Assembly: GCA_905221605.1 (NCBI GenBank)
Contig: CAJNDS010002219.1
Coordinates: 442,001-506,000 of the forward strand
Direction: 5' to 3'
Length of the DNA stretch: 64,000 nt
Source of the DNA: Symbiodinium natans
Taxonomy: Eukaryota; Sar; Dinophyceae; Suessiales; Symbiodiniaceae
Position numbers and translations under genes: made by a program
Shown here: one piece after another, positions 46,680 through 58,023 of the stretch
How positions within the stretch are numbered: the stretch's first letter is position 1
Layout: each line of letters opens with the position of its first letter
The notes under the pieces: generated by a model
What the model was told of the DNA's origin: nothing
Database searches by the model: none
What the model saw: only the letters and a program-made list of their open reading frames with translations

Positions 46680-46940
46680 TGACGCTCATGATGCGAAGCG
46701 TTGCCTCGCAACTCTGATGCTGATGATGCTTGCCAGCTGGCACTTTGTCCAGCTGATGCATCTGAGGCTGATGCTCATGCTCCAGCACTTGTCCAGCTGG
46801 TGCTCATGATGCGTGCCTTTGCCGGCCAGCGGATGCTGATGATACTCGCCAGCTGGCTGGCACTTGTCCATGAACCAGCTAATGCTGGTGATTCTCGTCA
46901 TACTTCTCCACTTGTCCAGATGATGCGCTGATGATGCGCG
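46680..46940. repeat. Degenerate GCTGATGCTCATGATGC repeats
   Basis: Units of 18-50 bp with GATGCT(C/G)ATGATGC and CACTTGTCCAGCTG phrases repeated about six times. Open in several frames, none convincing. Confidence 0.65.
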
Positions 46941-47435
46941 CCACATACCCCACAACCCCTGAGAGTCAGATGTAGACCTGATGTGCCACTTTTGTTGGAT
47001 TCTTGCCAGAACACGGCGCAAAAAACAACACCAGGTTGAGTGATCCGGATGGCCCGGCGAAAGCAGGGCAGCTGGCGTGGATCTGAGACGGGGGGACGGA
47101 GTGTTGAGTCTTAGATTCAGTGGCTTTCGGGGGCTGTGGTGTGTGGATCCTCGGGGTTTCATAGGCTTGGCAGACCAAGGCAGGTTTTTTTCGGTGGTTC
47201 AGGGCCCGTTTTCCATTGGTTTGTGAGGGCAAAACTGGCTTTTGCCGCTGTGTCTGCTTCAGAGATCGAAGAGAAGGGTGAGAGTTAGGTGGCTTGAGTG
47301 CGTTCGAGGCTTTTGCGGGCGTTTTAAACATATAGTACCGAGCCGCTTGCTGTCGCAGATATTTTGAAGCACATGATCCGCTCAAGACCCTTCACGGAAG
47401 ACTGACTTCCATCGCAGCTTTGCTAAGACATGCAA

Positions 47436-47582
47436 CCCTAAACCCTAAACCCTAAACCCTAAACCCCAAACCCTAAACCCCAAACCCCAAACCCTAAACC
47501 CTAAACCCTAAACCTCAACCCTCAACCCTAAACCCTAACCCCTAAACCCCTAAACCTTGAACCCTAAACCCTAAACCCTAAA
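47436..47582. repeat. Telomere-like array
   Basis: CCCTAAA with CCCCAAA and CCTCAAC variants. Confidence 0.93.
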
Positions 47583-47970
47583 GACCTTAAAACGGGGCTA
47601 AGTCCATGTGTCTCCGAGCCTGACAATCGCGCAGGCCGAGGGCTGGTATCGCGAGGCGTGCCGAGGAAATCTGTCCCTCCCAGGCACAGCGGAGGGGGTT
47701 AAACAGTCTCCTTCATCTTCTTCTTGCTCTTCTTCTTATTGTGTTGATATTTTGGAATAAACTTTCTGATGTGACTGTATTCTGATAGTATGAGATCATC
47801 ATGCTATTCGATTATTGGGCTTCTTTTTGCGTGGGGGCCAGAGGGGGGGGGATGCAGGCACACCTGGGGTGCACACTCTGATGACAGCTCTGCTTCGACC
47901 CGACGACGTCGGTTCCTTTAAGGCTTCTGTGGGTCGCAACATGCCCCCAAGCCCGGGAGAGCCCAACCAC

Positions 47971-48098
47971 AAGCCCCAAAGCCCAAAGCCCAAAGCCCAA
48001 AGCCCTAAACCCTAAGCCCTAAGCCCTAAGCCCTAAACCCTAAGCCCTAAACCCTAAACCCCTGAACCCCAAACCCTGAATCCTAAACCCGAAGCCCA
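47971..48098. repeat. Telomere-like array, CCCAAAG/CCCTAAG variants
   Basis: Starts as CCCAAAG repeats, passes through CCCTAAG, and ends in CCCTAAA and CCCTGAA forms. Confidence 0.88.
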
Positions 48099-48112
48099 AT
48101 CAAGACTCGATG

Positions 48113-48205
48113 TCAGGGGAGATCAACCGCACGGCCCTCGCCCGGCTTTTCTACGACTTCAGCCGTTGGCTCCAGGACTGGGAGGGGTCATTCTCACTTC
48201 TTTTG
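48113..48205 (+). CDS. Possible exon, unknown
   Basis: Directly follows a telomere-like array. Reads SGEINRTALARLFYDFSRWL then QDWEGSFSLLLLV. Well-formed amphipathic sequence, no stop, no motif. Confidence 0.25.
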
Positions 48206-48606
48206 CTGGTCCGGGAGTCCTCTGTCCCCCTATGTATACCCTTGAAGGGGATCGTTTAGGGTACCCAATTGCCTGCTGAGAACCAGGGTTGGATCTGCTT
48301 GGGTGCAAGGCTCTAGGACTTCTTAGGGGCTTAGGCTGGTTTTAGGAAGGTTGCTGAGAGCTCCTCCGTGATTTTTTACTCGGGCTTGAGCTGAGGATGC
48401 TTGCAGATTGACCTTAGGGTTTAGAGGCTTTTTGTAGTCTTCTCGGATTCAGGTGTATTTGAGAAGTATGGCTTTGGAGGTGATGTTCGGAGGGCTTCAG
48501 GTCGTGCGTCACAGGGTTCTTTGGGGTCCAAAACCTCGGACCTCCCAAAAGCAGGAGAATGGCGTCATAAGCCTACTACGGCAGCCAACGCAGTGCGGTT
48601 CTTGGC

Positions 48607-49308
48607 TTGAGAGGGGGGCCGGTGGCGGAAACCTTGAGGATCTTAACAATCTCTACAGCCCCATCCCGAGGTCCCTCAACATTGAACAGGGCCTTGGAGT
48701 ACCCGGTCCACATACTCCCCATACTCTGCGGTGCACATCCCGCTGAAGATATTGCAGTCACCGTGAAGGCACTCGGCCATTTTTTGAACTCCGTCGAGCT
48801 TCATCGAATGCCAACGGGAGGAAGCCTTTCACTGCTCTCACATGAGCTTCCAAAGCTGTATACAGCAATCGCACAGCACCACACAGCATTGCACAGCCCG
48901 AACATATGTCGCACTCCCCAACTCCCCAGGGCCCTAAACTCCCGCGCGAAGCGCTCAAGCCATGCGAGGCCCGGGGACGCCGCGCTGGGCGACCTGGTTC
49001 GAAACGTCACCACGGGCTTTCCCAACGCCAGCGCCGATCTCACGGAGTTCCTGGGGAACCTGGCCGAGGCTGCTTGTCCGACACGGAAGGGGTCGGGTGG
49101 TGGCCCGAAAAGCCCAGTGGCGCATGGTCCCCCATGCAGCAGAGAGGAGGAGCAGGGTGGCGTAGCAATCCTGAGTTGCTCATCTGGTGCTCTTCTGTCT
49201 AATTGTGCTTTCCTTCCTCAGAGCTTGTTCCTACACTGCTTTGGGTCGAAGAGCTTGATAGGCACGAGGAAGTATCATTCTAGGGTGGGCCAGGGATTTT
49301 CCCTGTGA
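48607..49308 (+). CDS. Open frame of 233 codons, unknown, possibly part of an intron-rich gene
   Basis: Residues 20-150 look like protein: LEYPVHILPILCGAHPAEDI, VTVKALGHFLNSVELHRMPT, LLSHELPKLYTAIAQ, then GDAALGDLVRNVTTGFPNAS and ADLTEFLGNLAEAA. The last 80 residues are less convincing (Ser/Gly, Cys-rich) and may run into an intron. Two N-glycosylation sequons (NVT, NAS) sit in the helical part. No family recognised. It is the longest plus-strand frame between telomere-like arrays and the best anchor for a gene here. Confidence 0.35.
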   Translation: MRGGPVAETLRILTISTAPSRGPSTLNRALEYPVHILPILCGAHPAEDIAVTVKALGHFLNSVELHRMPTGGSLSLLSHELPKLYTAIAQHHTALHSPNICRTPQLPRALNSRAKRSSHARPGDAALGDLVRNVTTGFPNASADLTEFLGNLAEAACPTRKGSGGGPKSPVAHGPPCSREEEQGGVAILSCSSGALLSNCAFLPQSLFLHCFGSKSLIGTRKYHSRVGQGFSL

Positions 49309-49547
49309 AACCTCAAGAGTGGACTCTGTCCGAACTTCAGTCTGCTTTCTTCTGGTCCGCTGAACAGCTGCGACGGCTAGCAGCGACTGGAAAGCCAATG
49401 AACTTTTCTTTGTACTGGCAACAGCCATTGGAGGTTCCTGGATCGTTTTCCCGTGTTCGCATCTGAAACTAGAAGCCAGTTCTACCCAGCCCTGGTGGTT
49501 TTTAGGTCCTACGTCACCCTCCAACCATGAGGCCCTCAACCGAGCAA

Positions 49548-49632
49548 AGCCTTCCAGGGATTCAACTTCACCTCGGGCGGCATCTCGGCCATTCTCGAAC
49601 AGCTTGGCAGCCTCTCAGATTCCTTCCAGGAC
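49548..49632 (+). CDS. Possible exon, unknown
   Basis: Reads FNFTSGGISAILEQLGSLSD SFQD, similar in style to the segment at 48985-49080 (sequon, then L-x-x-L helix). Confidence 0.2.
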
Positions 49633-49732
49633 GAAGGGGCAGGTTCACCCGTGGGCGCCTTCTTTTTTCCCGAAGCGAACGCCAGAATGAAGCCACGAAG
49701 CCCCGAACCCCGCGTCCCAAAGTCCCAAAACT

Positions 49733-49793
49733 GCCCCCAAAACCCCTAAAACCCCTAAAACCCCTAAACCCCTAAAACCCCTAAAACCCTGAA
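49733..49793. repeat. Telomere-like array, CCCCTAAAA form
   Basis: Six units of CCCCTAAA(A). Confidence 0.9.
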
Positions 49794-50394
49794 GGACTTT
49801 GCCAGGCCCCAAAACCCCCAAACCCCCGGCAGGAGCCCACCGCGGGCAGTGCTGGCAGTGCGGCGGGGCAGCTCGCGGGGCTGCTGAACGCAGCCCAGGC
49901 GGAAGTTCGAAGCCCTTTTGCTTTCCGAGATTTTGACCCTGGAGTGGTAAGAAACTCCGGACTTTGTGTGGAAGGCTTGCGGGGTACTTTTGTGGGGGGG
50001 TCCTTCAGGAAACAGTAAGCAAACAGCACCTGGGGCTCCCTTGGCCAGACTTGTTTTTTGGGCCCCCCCCGTCCCTCCCCCGGCCCCGTCCCCCCTTAGA
50101 GCAACTTGCGCAACTTGCTGGGCGATGATGTTGGGGGGGTTTCTCTCGCAATCCTGCATCCTGAGCCCCCCCCCCACACTCACCCAATCAAACCAGGCCA
50201 TTCAGAAGCCCAACACCCCCACAAGAAACCTCAGCCCCCCCCCCTTCTCCAAAAAGAAACAAAACAAAAAGCCACCTCCCAAAAGAACCCCAAGCCCTAA
50301 ACCCCCCAACCCCCCCCCAAAAAACCAAAAAAAAACTCAAAACCCCAAAGACCCTAATAAAAGCCTAAAAAACCCTTTTAGCCCCCTAAAAGCG

Positions 50395-50511
50395 GGGGTT
50401 TTGCTTGGCTGGCAGGGCCTGTCGGAGTTGGGCCTGGACCCCAACACTGCCCTGCCACTGCTCGCGGGCCTCGGCCTCTCAGGGGCCGACCTCGGTGCGG
50501 GCCTTGTGGAA
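50395..50511 (+). CDS. Possible exon, unknown
   Basis: Reads LGWQGLSELGLDPNTALPLL then AGLGLSGADLGAGLVETL, running up to the telomere-like array at 50512. Leu/Gly/Ala-rich, no stop. Confidence 0.25.
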
Positions 50512-50595
50512 ACCCTAAACCCTAAACCCTAAACCCTGAACCCTAAACCCTAAACCCTAAACCCGAAACCCTAAACCCTAAACCCTAAACCCTGG
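50512..50595. repeat. Telomere-like array
   Basis: CCCTAAA units with CCCTGAA and CCCGAAA variants. Confidence 0.93.
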
Positions 50596-51269
50596 GGGTT
50601 TACGAAACTAGCGGGGCCCCCAATGTAAGATCCCCACGTAGTAGGATCCCCTTATAATAGGCACCCCAAAAAGGTACCCCTCATTTCGGAAAGTCCTTTT
50701 CTGGGTTTTGCAGAGGGTTGAAAGACTCACCTCTGAGCAAGTAAGCAGTCCTTGGTGCGGTGTTGTGCAGACTTGGGTGATTTCAGAAGCCTTCGATGAA
50801 GACAGCGCAGGGTAGCCCTGAAGAGCCGGTTCGCCTTTCCCCGTGGGATTTTCCCAGGGTGCCCCGTAGGGTCAAGGATGCCTGTGGCGCAGCATGGTTT
50901 CGGAGGGTCTTCAGGCTCTTGGAGGTGCGCAAAGGGACGACCCCCCCCCCCAAAACCCACCGCTTAAAGCCTTTTTTGCTTTCTTACCTGGCCTGCCCCG
51001 TCTCGCGATTTCGAAAGCCGAGGCTCCATCGACTTTGGGAGTCCGCTGAGTGCGCTCTCAGCTTCAAGCTCAGCCTGTGCTAAGCTGCTTGGAATTGGGG
51101 GAAATAAGGGAAATAGGGAGAGGAAGGAAGGCGGTAGAGGTCGGTTCTTCTTGTGGGTGGCGGCTGTTTTGGGGTACCATGTGGCTTGGGCCAAGCCTTG
51201 AGAAGCCTCCTGAAGGCTGAGCTGAAGCGCCTCCAACTTGCAGCTATGTCCGGCTTCGTGCCGAGACCT

Positions 51270-52200
51270 ACCGCTATGTTAAAAAGGGGGGGGGGGGTTC
51301 GGGGCGTATGGGGCCTTGAGGCCCTTTAAGTTGTGTTGTCTTTTTTTTTCTTTTCTCTCCTGTTGCCGCCCCGATGCTATCCCCTTGCAATCCCTTTAGC
51401 ATTTTCAAAGCTGCGCTAGATAAAAAGGCCCCCAGATTCCTACAAAACTACACTACGAGCTCCCGTAGTTCGAAGTCACAAGGCCCTATACTAGCCGATC
51501 CATACTCCGCACCAGGCGCTCGCAGAGTCACAGAACTTAGAGTTTCTGCCGCTTGTCTGCTTCAGGGGTCAGCTTTTTCGGGTTTGTAAGGCGTGGGCTT
51601 GGTCAGGTCCTGACATAGGGCGTGGGCAGTTTGTGGGGGCTTCGAGCATTGCAAAGTTTAGTCTTTCCCTTTTTGGGCGTTCTTGCAGGGGTGGGGCTGG
51701 TCGGGTGGTATGCCAAAGGAGCAATTTGGCACGTACAGGGCTGCTGATGTCTTAAGATGGGCACTCTTCGGAGGGCTCCCAGGTCATCGCAGCTTCAGCC
51801 AAACAGCCTGCGATGATAGGATAGGTGTGAGAACAAGTCTGAGAACAAGTCCAATACCTGCCTAACTTCGTATTGAATGTTTGGAAGCCTTTCTGATTTC
51901 AGGACCTGTGATCTAGAAGTATTTCTTTTGTAGCCTTTGCTTTGAGAAATCTTACGGTTGGATTCCAAGGTGTCGTTTGGGGGGAGGCCTGAATTCAAGG
52001 GTTTACACCTGTTCAGGCTGTCGTGGGTGCAGGATGGTGCAGGGCTGGGGGTTTGGGATTTAGAGCTTCGGTGCCCTGTGAGCACAGCCCATCGGATTGC
52101 CCTTCTTCAATGCTTTCTGCGTGCCGTGCTGGGCAGCTGCATGCGAGCCGCCGCTGGCCCTTGCCCTGAAACCAACATGGCAGACCACCGTGTTTTTACA
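51270..52200. other. No gene seen
   Basis: G-run at 51286-51298; otherwise short frames only. Confidence 0.4.
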
Positions 52201-52530
52201 CCTCAGACCAATACGCCTTGAAACCAAAGCTGTTTGGAGTTGCGCGAACCGAGGCTGGTTGCAGCAGGCCTGCTGATTGAGCAGGCCAGGCTCGGTGAAA
52301 GGTTGAGGATCTCAGGGCTTCTTCGAGGGTTTGGGGAGGGTTGAGAGGGGTTCGGAGTTTTTTTCGGGCCACTTCAGGCCGAGTTTAGGCGCCGCCGAGT
52401 TTAGGTGCCCAGTTTAGGTAACTGTGGGCTTGGATGGCTGCGCAAAAGCTTTGGGTCGAGGTTCGCAAGGGCCCTTGTTGAACTCCCCAACTGGCCGGTT
52501 CAGTTTCTTCGACAGTCTGTTTTCTGGGCA

Positions 52531-52640
52531 AACCCTAAACCCCAAACCCTAAACCCTAACCCTAAACCTTAAGCCCTAAACCCTAAACCCTAAACCCTGA
52601 ACCCTAAACCCTGAACCCTAACCCCTAAACCCCAAACCCA
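52531..52640. repeat. Telomere-like array, left member of a duplicated pair
   Basis: CCCTAAA with CCCTGAA and CCCCAAA variants. Its right end and the following 20 bases are repeated exactly at 52958-52998 (41 bp identical). Confidence 0.92.
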
Positions 52641-52910
52641 ACACCTCAAGACTGGCATTGGCACCCTCGCAGATCTCGAGTACCGTCTCGGGGGGGGGGG
52701 GGGGGTTCTCAGGAAATGTAGCTATTGGGGGGAAGAAGTTCCGTGTTTTGGGGAACAGGAGGTCTGCAACTGTTGCGGACTTGAGCTTGGGACCTCCTTC
52801 CCCGCTTCCTCGAAAATCTATGTCCTCGTAGTAGTTTTTGTTCTATGGTTGTTGATACAAGAATGAAAGGTGTTTTTTTGACACTGCCGCGGTATAGGTA
52901 ATATTGCAGG

Positions 52911-52976
52911 CCTAAACCCAAACCCTAAACCCTAAACCCTGAACCCTAAACCCTGAACCCCTAAACCCCAAACCCA
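52911..52976. repeat. Telomere-like array, right member of a duplicated pair
   Basis: Ends in the same ACCCCAAACCCAACACCTCA and then AGACTGGCATTGGC as the array at 52531. After that the two copies read KTGIGTLADLEYRLG and KTGIGALGKLAARGDK in the plus frame, so array end plus possible exon start were duplicated together. Confidence 0.9.
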
Positions 52977-53121
52977 ACACCTCAAGACTGGCATTGGCGC
53001 CCTCGGGAAGCTCGCAGCGCGAGGCGACAAACCTTCAGCAATTCGCTGGCCTCGTGGACAGCGGGGTGGGAGCACCCGGTCATCCTGCAGAAGCGTCGGA
53101 GAAGCCTACGAAGCCCGAAGC

Positions 53122-53202
53122 TAGGGTTTAGGGTTTAGGGTTTAGGGTTTGGGTTGAGGGTTTAGGGTTTAGGGTTTAGTGTTTGGGGTTTAGGGTTTGG
53201 GG
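53122..53202. repeat. Telomere-like array in TTTAGGG orientation
   Basis: About ten units, opposite in strand to most arrays of the window. Confidence 0.92.
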
Positions 53203-53246
53203 TGTACTTGGGGTTCTTAAGCTTTGGAGGGGCGTGTGGGGGGTTT

Positions 53247-53332
53247 TGGGGCCCAAGCCCATCTGCCCCCTGCACCTTGACAAGCCCGAGGCCTACTGGA
53301 TCTCCCACTTCCTCAAGCCCGGCTCTCTTACG
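53247..53332 (+). CDS. Possible exon, unknown
   Basis: Reads PKPICPLHLDKPEAYWISHF then LKPGSLTASLLGA and stops at TAA. Could be the 3' end of a gene; no motif. Confidence 0.25.
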
Positions 53333-53369
53333 GCCTCCTTGCTGGGGGCCTAAGAGTGGAAGATGATTC

Positions 53370-53469
53370 GGGATGTTCCCCCTTATGCTAACAGCTCCTT
53401 AGTAGGGATTATCATAGAGGGTTTCTATAATTCCTTCTAAGGAGCTGTTAGTATAAGGGGGAACATCCC
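53370..53469. mobile_element. Short inverted-repeat element, family A, copy 2
   Basis: 100 bp. GGGATGTTCCCCCTTAT at the left, ATAAGGGGGAACATCCC at the right, exact inverse; pairing continues inward (GCTAACAGCTCCTTAG with CTAAGGAGCTGTTAG), giving arms of about 33 bp. Shares its ends with the 40111 copy but not its centre. Confidence 0.85.
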
Positions 53470-53575
53470 CAAATTATTGACTTCACAAATTATGGAAGAG
53501 CTTCAATACATCGGCAGGTTCGGTTTTCTCAGGGTTCGTGCCAAGGTTCTGCGGAGTTTGTTGGTTGGTTGGGCT

Positions 53576-53788
53576 CCTAAACCCTAAACCCTAAACCCTA
53601 AACCCTAAACCCTAAACCCTAAACCCTAAACCCTAAACCCTAAACCCTAGACCCAAACCCTAAACCCTAAACCCTAAACCCTAAACCCTAAACCCTAAAC
53701 CCTAAACCCTAAACCCTAAACCCTAAACCCGAAACCCGAAACCCGAGACCCTAAACCCGAAACCCTAAACCCTAAACCCGAAACCCTC
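53576..53788. repeat. Telomere-like array, about 30 units
   Basis: CCCTAAA, with CCCGAAA variants grouped at the right end. Confidence 0.95.
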
Positions 53789-54061
53789 CAAAGACGGTGC
53801 CCATATGTGCTCTGGGAGAGCCGGGGCCTGAGACCTAGGTTGGGTGAGCAAACCGCGAGGACGCATCCCCGGTCCAGTGCTCCAGGGCGTTTTTTTGGGG
53901 GTTTTTAGGCTTTTGAGGGCTTTTTTTCAGGTGTTTTTGGGGGTTTTTGGTAGGGTTTCTGGGGTTTGGGGCTTTTTGAGAGTTTTCAGGGTTTGTGGCT
54001 TTGAGTTTGTTTTTTGGGGTTTGAGTGCTTGGGGTTTCTGGGGCTTGGGGTCTAGGGATTT

Positions 54062-54175
54062 ATGGTTTAGGGTTTAGGGTTTCTAGGTTTTAGGGTTTAG
54101 GGTTGTAGGGTTATTTATGTAGTAGGGAAACCCATGATAAACCCTAAGCCCTAAACCCTAAACCTTGAACCCCAA
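54062..54175. repeat. Two telomere-like arrays in opposite orientation
   Basis: TTTAGGG units to about 54110, 25 bp, then CCCTAAA/CCCTAAG units. The pair faces tail to tail. Confidence 0.85.
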
Positions 54176-54178
54176 CCT

Positions 54179-54311
54179 AACCCCCGCGCCCCCACGCCCC
54201 CCCCCCACCCCCCACCCCCACCCCCTCCCCCCCCCCCCCCCCGCCACGCCACCACCCCCCCCCCCCCCCCCCCCCCCACCCCCCACCCCGCGCCCCCCCC
54301 CCCCCCCCCCT
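54179..54311. repeat. C-rich tract
   Basis: 130 bases almost entirely C with isolated A, G or T. Open in several frames only because CCC codes Pro. Confidence 0.95.
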
Positions 54312-54524
54312 CCTCATGTACTGGGTTCTGAAGACCTTGGTCTGTAAGGGTATACAAGGAGTACATAAGGGGTCCCCTCTTAGGAGCCTGTAGTAAGGGA
54401 CCATGTAACTACCCGAAGACCTTCCCCTTGCGCTGAGGGCCGGAAATCCCGTGGACACCCTGGCGGGTTTGGGGCTCCAAGGGCAGGAGTCGACAGGCTT
54501 CTTGTGCACTTTCTAGCAGCTGGT

Positions 54525-54661
54525 TATTTATTTATTTAGTTTTGTTTATTTATTTATTTTTTTATTCATTTATATGTATATAAACAATTATTTATATACA
54601 TATTTATATATACATATATATATATATGTTTATGTACATATGTACACACACACACACACAC
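54525..54661. repeat. TATT / TATATA / CA microsatellites
   Basis: (TATT)n, then (TA)n with ATAC interruptions, then (CA)10 to 54661. Strongly AT-rich against GC-rich flanks. Confidence 0.9.
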
Positions 54662-54984
54662 ATTTTCGGGGGCTCTTTCCACTACCTGCAAGGGCTTGGG
54701 TTCAGGATATTGTTGCTGTCAGGTTTCCGTCGGGTCGTCCTCAGTTGCGTTCGGATTTGTTTCTCTCGATTTGTGGCGACCCCGTGACTGTTTGTGATCT
54801 CAGCCGGAGAGGGCTCCGCTACTCCTGCAGGGTTAGTAGCAAGAGCAACTGTTTCGGAGTAACTGTTGAGGTCGTCATCGTTGTCGTCGAATCGTCGCCG
54901 TGGCCAAAGCTACAGCTAAAGGGCCTGCTTTTATCCGTCTGTACAGCCGCATCAGGCAAGCTCCTGCACCCTGAAACTTCCAAG

Positions 54985-55112
54985 GAACCAAACCCTAAAC
55001 CCTAAACCCCTAAACCCCTAAACCCCTAAACCCCTAAACCGCTAAACCCCTGAACCCCTGAACCCCTGAAACCTCTAAACCCCTAACCCTAAGCCCCTAA
55101 ACCCCTAAACCC
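54985..55112. repeat. Telomere-like array, CCCCTAAA form
   Basis: Mostly eight-base CCCCTAAA units with CCCCTGAA variants. Confidence 0.92.
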
Positions 55113-55485
55113 AATCCGGGGGCAACCCCTAACCCCAAGCCAGGCAGATGGCATGAGGAATGATGACGCCTGCCTGTCCTGCTTTTCGGGAGCTCAAATT
55201 TCGGGCGAAATGCGGGAATCCCTACATTCCCAAAACCTTCCCCGAACCAGCCCCCTGAGTCGAACTGAGCCCGTCACAGTCCATGAGTGCCTTGCGAACC
55301 CCAAAGCCTAACTTTGTCTCGTTGGATCCCAGAAGTTCAGGGGTTTTTTTCACAGTGCTGCAAAAGAGTAGGTTTGGGGGTTTTTCAAGGTAAAGGTTGA
55401 GTGCTTCGAGTGCTTCGGACTGCCAGGGAACGGGCTTCCAGACGGAGGTCCGGGGGGCTGCCATTACGGGCTTTCCCGGGCCCAA

Positions 55486-55592
55486 CTTGGAGGTTTATGG
55501 GTACTTCTAAGTAGGGTTTATCAGTGGGGGAACTAGGGTTAACACCTTATTTAGGGTACTTATAACCCCACTTATAATTACCCATGAACCGG
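55486..55592. mobile_element. Short inverted-repeat element, family B, copy 2
   Basis: CTTGGAGGTTTATGGGTA at the left, TACCCATGAACC at the right, with inner ACTTATAACCCCACTT as in copy 1. The outermost six bases of the right arm are lost. Confidence 0.75.
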
Positions 55593-56697
55593 TTGTGCCT
55601 GGTGGGTATTTTCCAAAAAGCATGTGGCCATGCCCCCATGGCGGGCATGCGTTTTGAGGAGGCTTCGCTCTTTCCTTCATAGGCTCACAGGGGCAACATC
55701 TGGTAACCTATACACTTCTCCAAAAGGCTCTTAAACCATATGGGCTCCATCTAGCATATTCAGCTTTGTGCTTCGATGTTGGCACGCTCTCGGCGAGCAC
55801 GGTTCAAGGCCCCCAAACGGCACCTTCTGTTCGGCTTTTTTCTTTCGAGCACGCCCCTTGTTTTCTCCCGAACTCCCAAATGCATATTCCAAAGCCTTTG
55901 TGAGAGCCTGCGACATCTGAGCTGAAATTACGAGGGGTTGAGGCGGTTTGGGATTCATCGCTGAGTGAGGCCGGCGTGGAAGCCTTCCGCTTGCTGCAGT
56001 GGCTGCAGACGACGGCGCGCATTCTCAGCAGCTCTTTGGTTCACGGCATGTTGCAATGCTGCGAGCTGCAAACGCATCCTTGTCCCTAAGCGAAAGGCAC
56101 TTGATTTGAAGCATCCCTAAGCATGGAAGAGGAGCCCGCTCAATGCCATCCCAACCCCATACTGGCCCTCGCCTTTAACCCCAACCTCTACAAACAAGCT
56201 CAGCTTCCTGACGCCCTTCCCCCGTCCACCAAAGACTTCAACTCTGCCCATCATATCAAGCCCGTGAACCAAAAAGACCTTCCGAATCCCTCCCCAGCGC
56301 CTGGGGAGTGCAGGGCGTCCCAGCACTTCTGGGATCCCAGGCCAGGGCGGGGCGGGGGGCGGGGCTTTTCGTGGCTTTCGGCTTTTCAGGTTTCAGGCCT
56401 GCCAGGCCTTTGCGCGTTGGGGGTTCCGTGGTCGGATGTTGTCCTGTAAGCCATTTCAGGTGCTTTTTGGACCTGTGCTTGTGTGTTTTTGGCCTTCTTT
56501 GGCCTTCATCGAGTCGGTTTTTTGCCGCACTTTAGGGGCTGCAAGCGATCCATGGCTCATGATTCCACCCAGGGCTCAGCATGCGTGTTTGTCATGTTTG
56601 AAGTGAGTTGGCGCCGTGTCTTGGGTGGGCCGTTGTGAGCACTTAGGGTTCACGGCTCCAGGGCGATGGCTGTTGGATGTGCTTCTTTCTCAACTGG

Positions 56698-56794
56698 GTG
56701 GTTGTGAAAATCATGGTGCCTTTTTGGATCCCTATTGTAATACGGCACCTAATATTTAGGGTTCCCTAGAAGGGATCATAATTTTGACAACCAC
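56698..56794. mobile_element. Short inverted-repeat element, family C
   Basis: GTGGTTGTGAAAATCATG at the left and CATAATTTTGACAACCAC at the right (16 of 18 paired), with GGATCCC/GGGATC inside. 97 bp, single copy in the window. Confidence 0.65.
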
Positions 56795-56903
56795 GCAATT
56801 GTTGTAAAGGCGCTGGAACGCCCCAGAAGTGCCCCGACAGGGTGGCAAGGAACACCACGTAGGCAACTCGGGGACGTTCGAAGAAGCCTGGTTCAACAGA
56901 GCC

Positions 56904-57071
56904 CCAAAACCCTAAACCCTAAACCCTAAACCCTAAACCCCAAACCCTAAACCCTAAACCCTGAACCCTGAACCCTAAACCCTACCCTAAACCCCAACCC
57001 CAAACCCTAAACCCTAAACCCTAAACCCTAAAACCTAAACCCTAAACCCTAAACCCTAAACCCTAAACCCT
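56904..57071. repeat. Telomere-like array
   Basis: CCCTAAA with CCCTGAA, CCCCAAC and CCTACCC variants. Confidence 0.93.
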
Positions 57072-57075
57072 GTGC

Positions 57076-57155
57076 TCAGGCCGCTCTGCCGTTCGCCGCA
57101 GCACTCCTCCGCCCGCGGGCCAAGCTTGAGAGAGCCTCCCAGAGTCCCAGAGAAA
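57076..57155 (+). CDS. Possible exon, unknown
   Basis: Between two arrays. Reads CAQAALPFAAALLRPRAKLE RASQSP. Resembles the segment after the array at 45255 (NTDLAQALLRPAAAAFPG), which would fit repeated exons. Confidence 0.2.
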
Positions 57156-57159
57156 CCAG

Positions 57160-57207
57160 AGGGTTTAGGGTTTAGGGTTTAGGGTTTCGGGTTTAGGGTT
57201 TAGGGAA
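57160..57207. repeat. Telomere-like array in TTTAGGG orientation
   Basis: Six to seven units. Confidence 0.9.
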
Positions 57208-57481
57208 ATGTCCTCTGAGTTTTTTCAGAGCAGGGAGAGTGTTTTGGATGGTTTGCGGGGCTCAAATGAAATGGCAAATGTCGCCCAGCCAGCGTTGTTG
57301 AGATCCAAGTTCGGTGCACTTACCGTGGTATATGGGAGTAGCGGTGTGCCTCCGGCCAAGGGCTGATCCTGAGAGCCTGCCTCATATCACAGCTCTGCAT
57401 GAGTTCTGCATGAGTTCTGCACAGAAGTTGAAGTTCAAGCAGTTCAAGCCCCCAGTTCTGCCGAACTCTACCTGAAGTGTG

Positions 57482-57660
57482 GGGACTCCCCAAGCCCACA
57501 CCTGTTGCACTTGCGATTTCGGGGAACCTCTCGGCATTCCCCGAAAACGGGTCCCAAGATGGCCCTTGAAACTGCCCAGGTAATGCGAGCGTGGCGGGAC
57601 ACCCGATCAACACGGCACTGACAGATGCGGCCAGCTTCCTGTCCAGGCTCCGGGACTCTA
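57482..57660 (+). CDS. Possible exons, unknown
   Basis: Two readable pieces: TPVALAISGNLSAFPENGSQ, then GNASVAGHPINTALTDAASF with LSRLRDS. Both carry an N-glycosylation sequon, as does the segment at 48985. Confidence 0.2.
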
Positions 57661-57999
57661 AAGGATTTGAGGCATTTTAAGGGTTGTTTCATGATGGCAT
57701 CTCATGATGTTGATTGGTGGGTGGGAGTTTGGGAGCCGGGGTGGTCTTGGCACCTGAGCGGTCCTGGGATGCGGGCTCTCGGGAAGGAGGGGAAGTAGCC
57801 CTCCAGGGCCGACATACGAATGTCAGGGCCATGTCATGATGCCCAAAGCCCAAGGTAAGATTCACGAGGGAGCTGTTCATGGATTCAGTATTTTTTTTCT
57901 AATTTGCCCCTTTTAGCCGATGCTTCCCTGGATCCGGCCGGACAGGCTCGCGAACGCGTCTTTGGAGGACATAGAGACGAATATCATACCCAGCGCGAA

Positions 58000-58023
58000 C
58001 CCTCGGGGGGGGGGGGGGGGGGG
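58000..58023. repeat. Poly-G tract
   Basis: Uninterrupted run of about 18-24 G. Confidence 0.95.

Noticed and set aside
54165-54347. Pro-rich or Gly-rich proteins across the C-tract
   Set aside because: Homopolymer C reads as Pro on one strand and Gly on the other; no other sign of coding.
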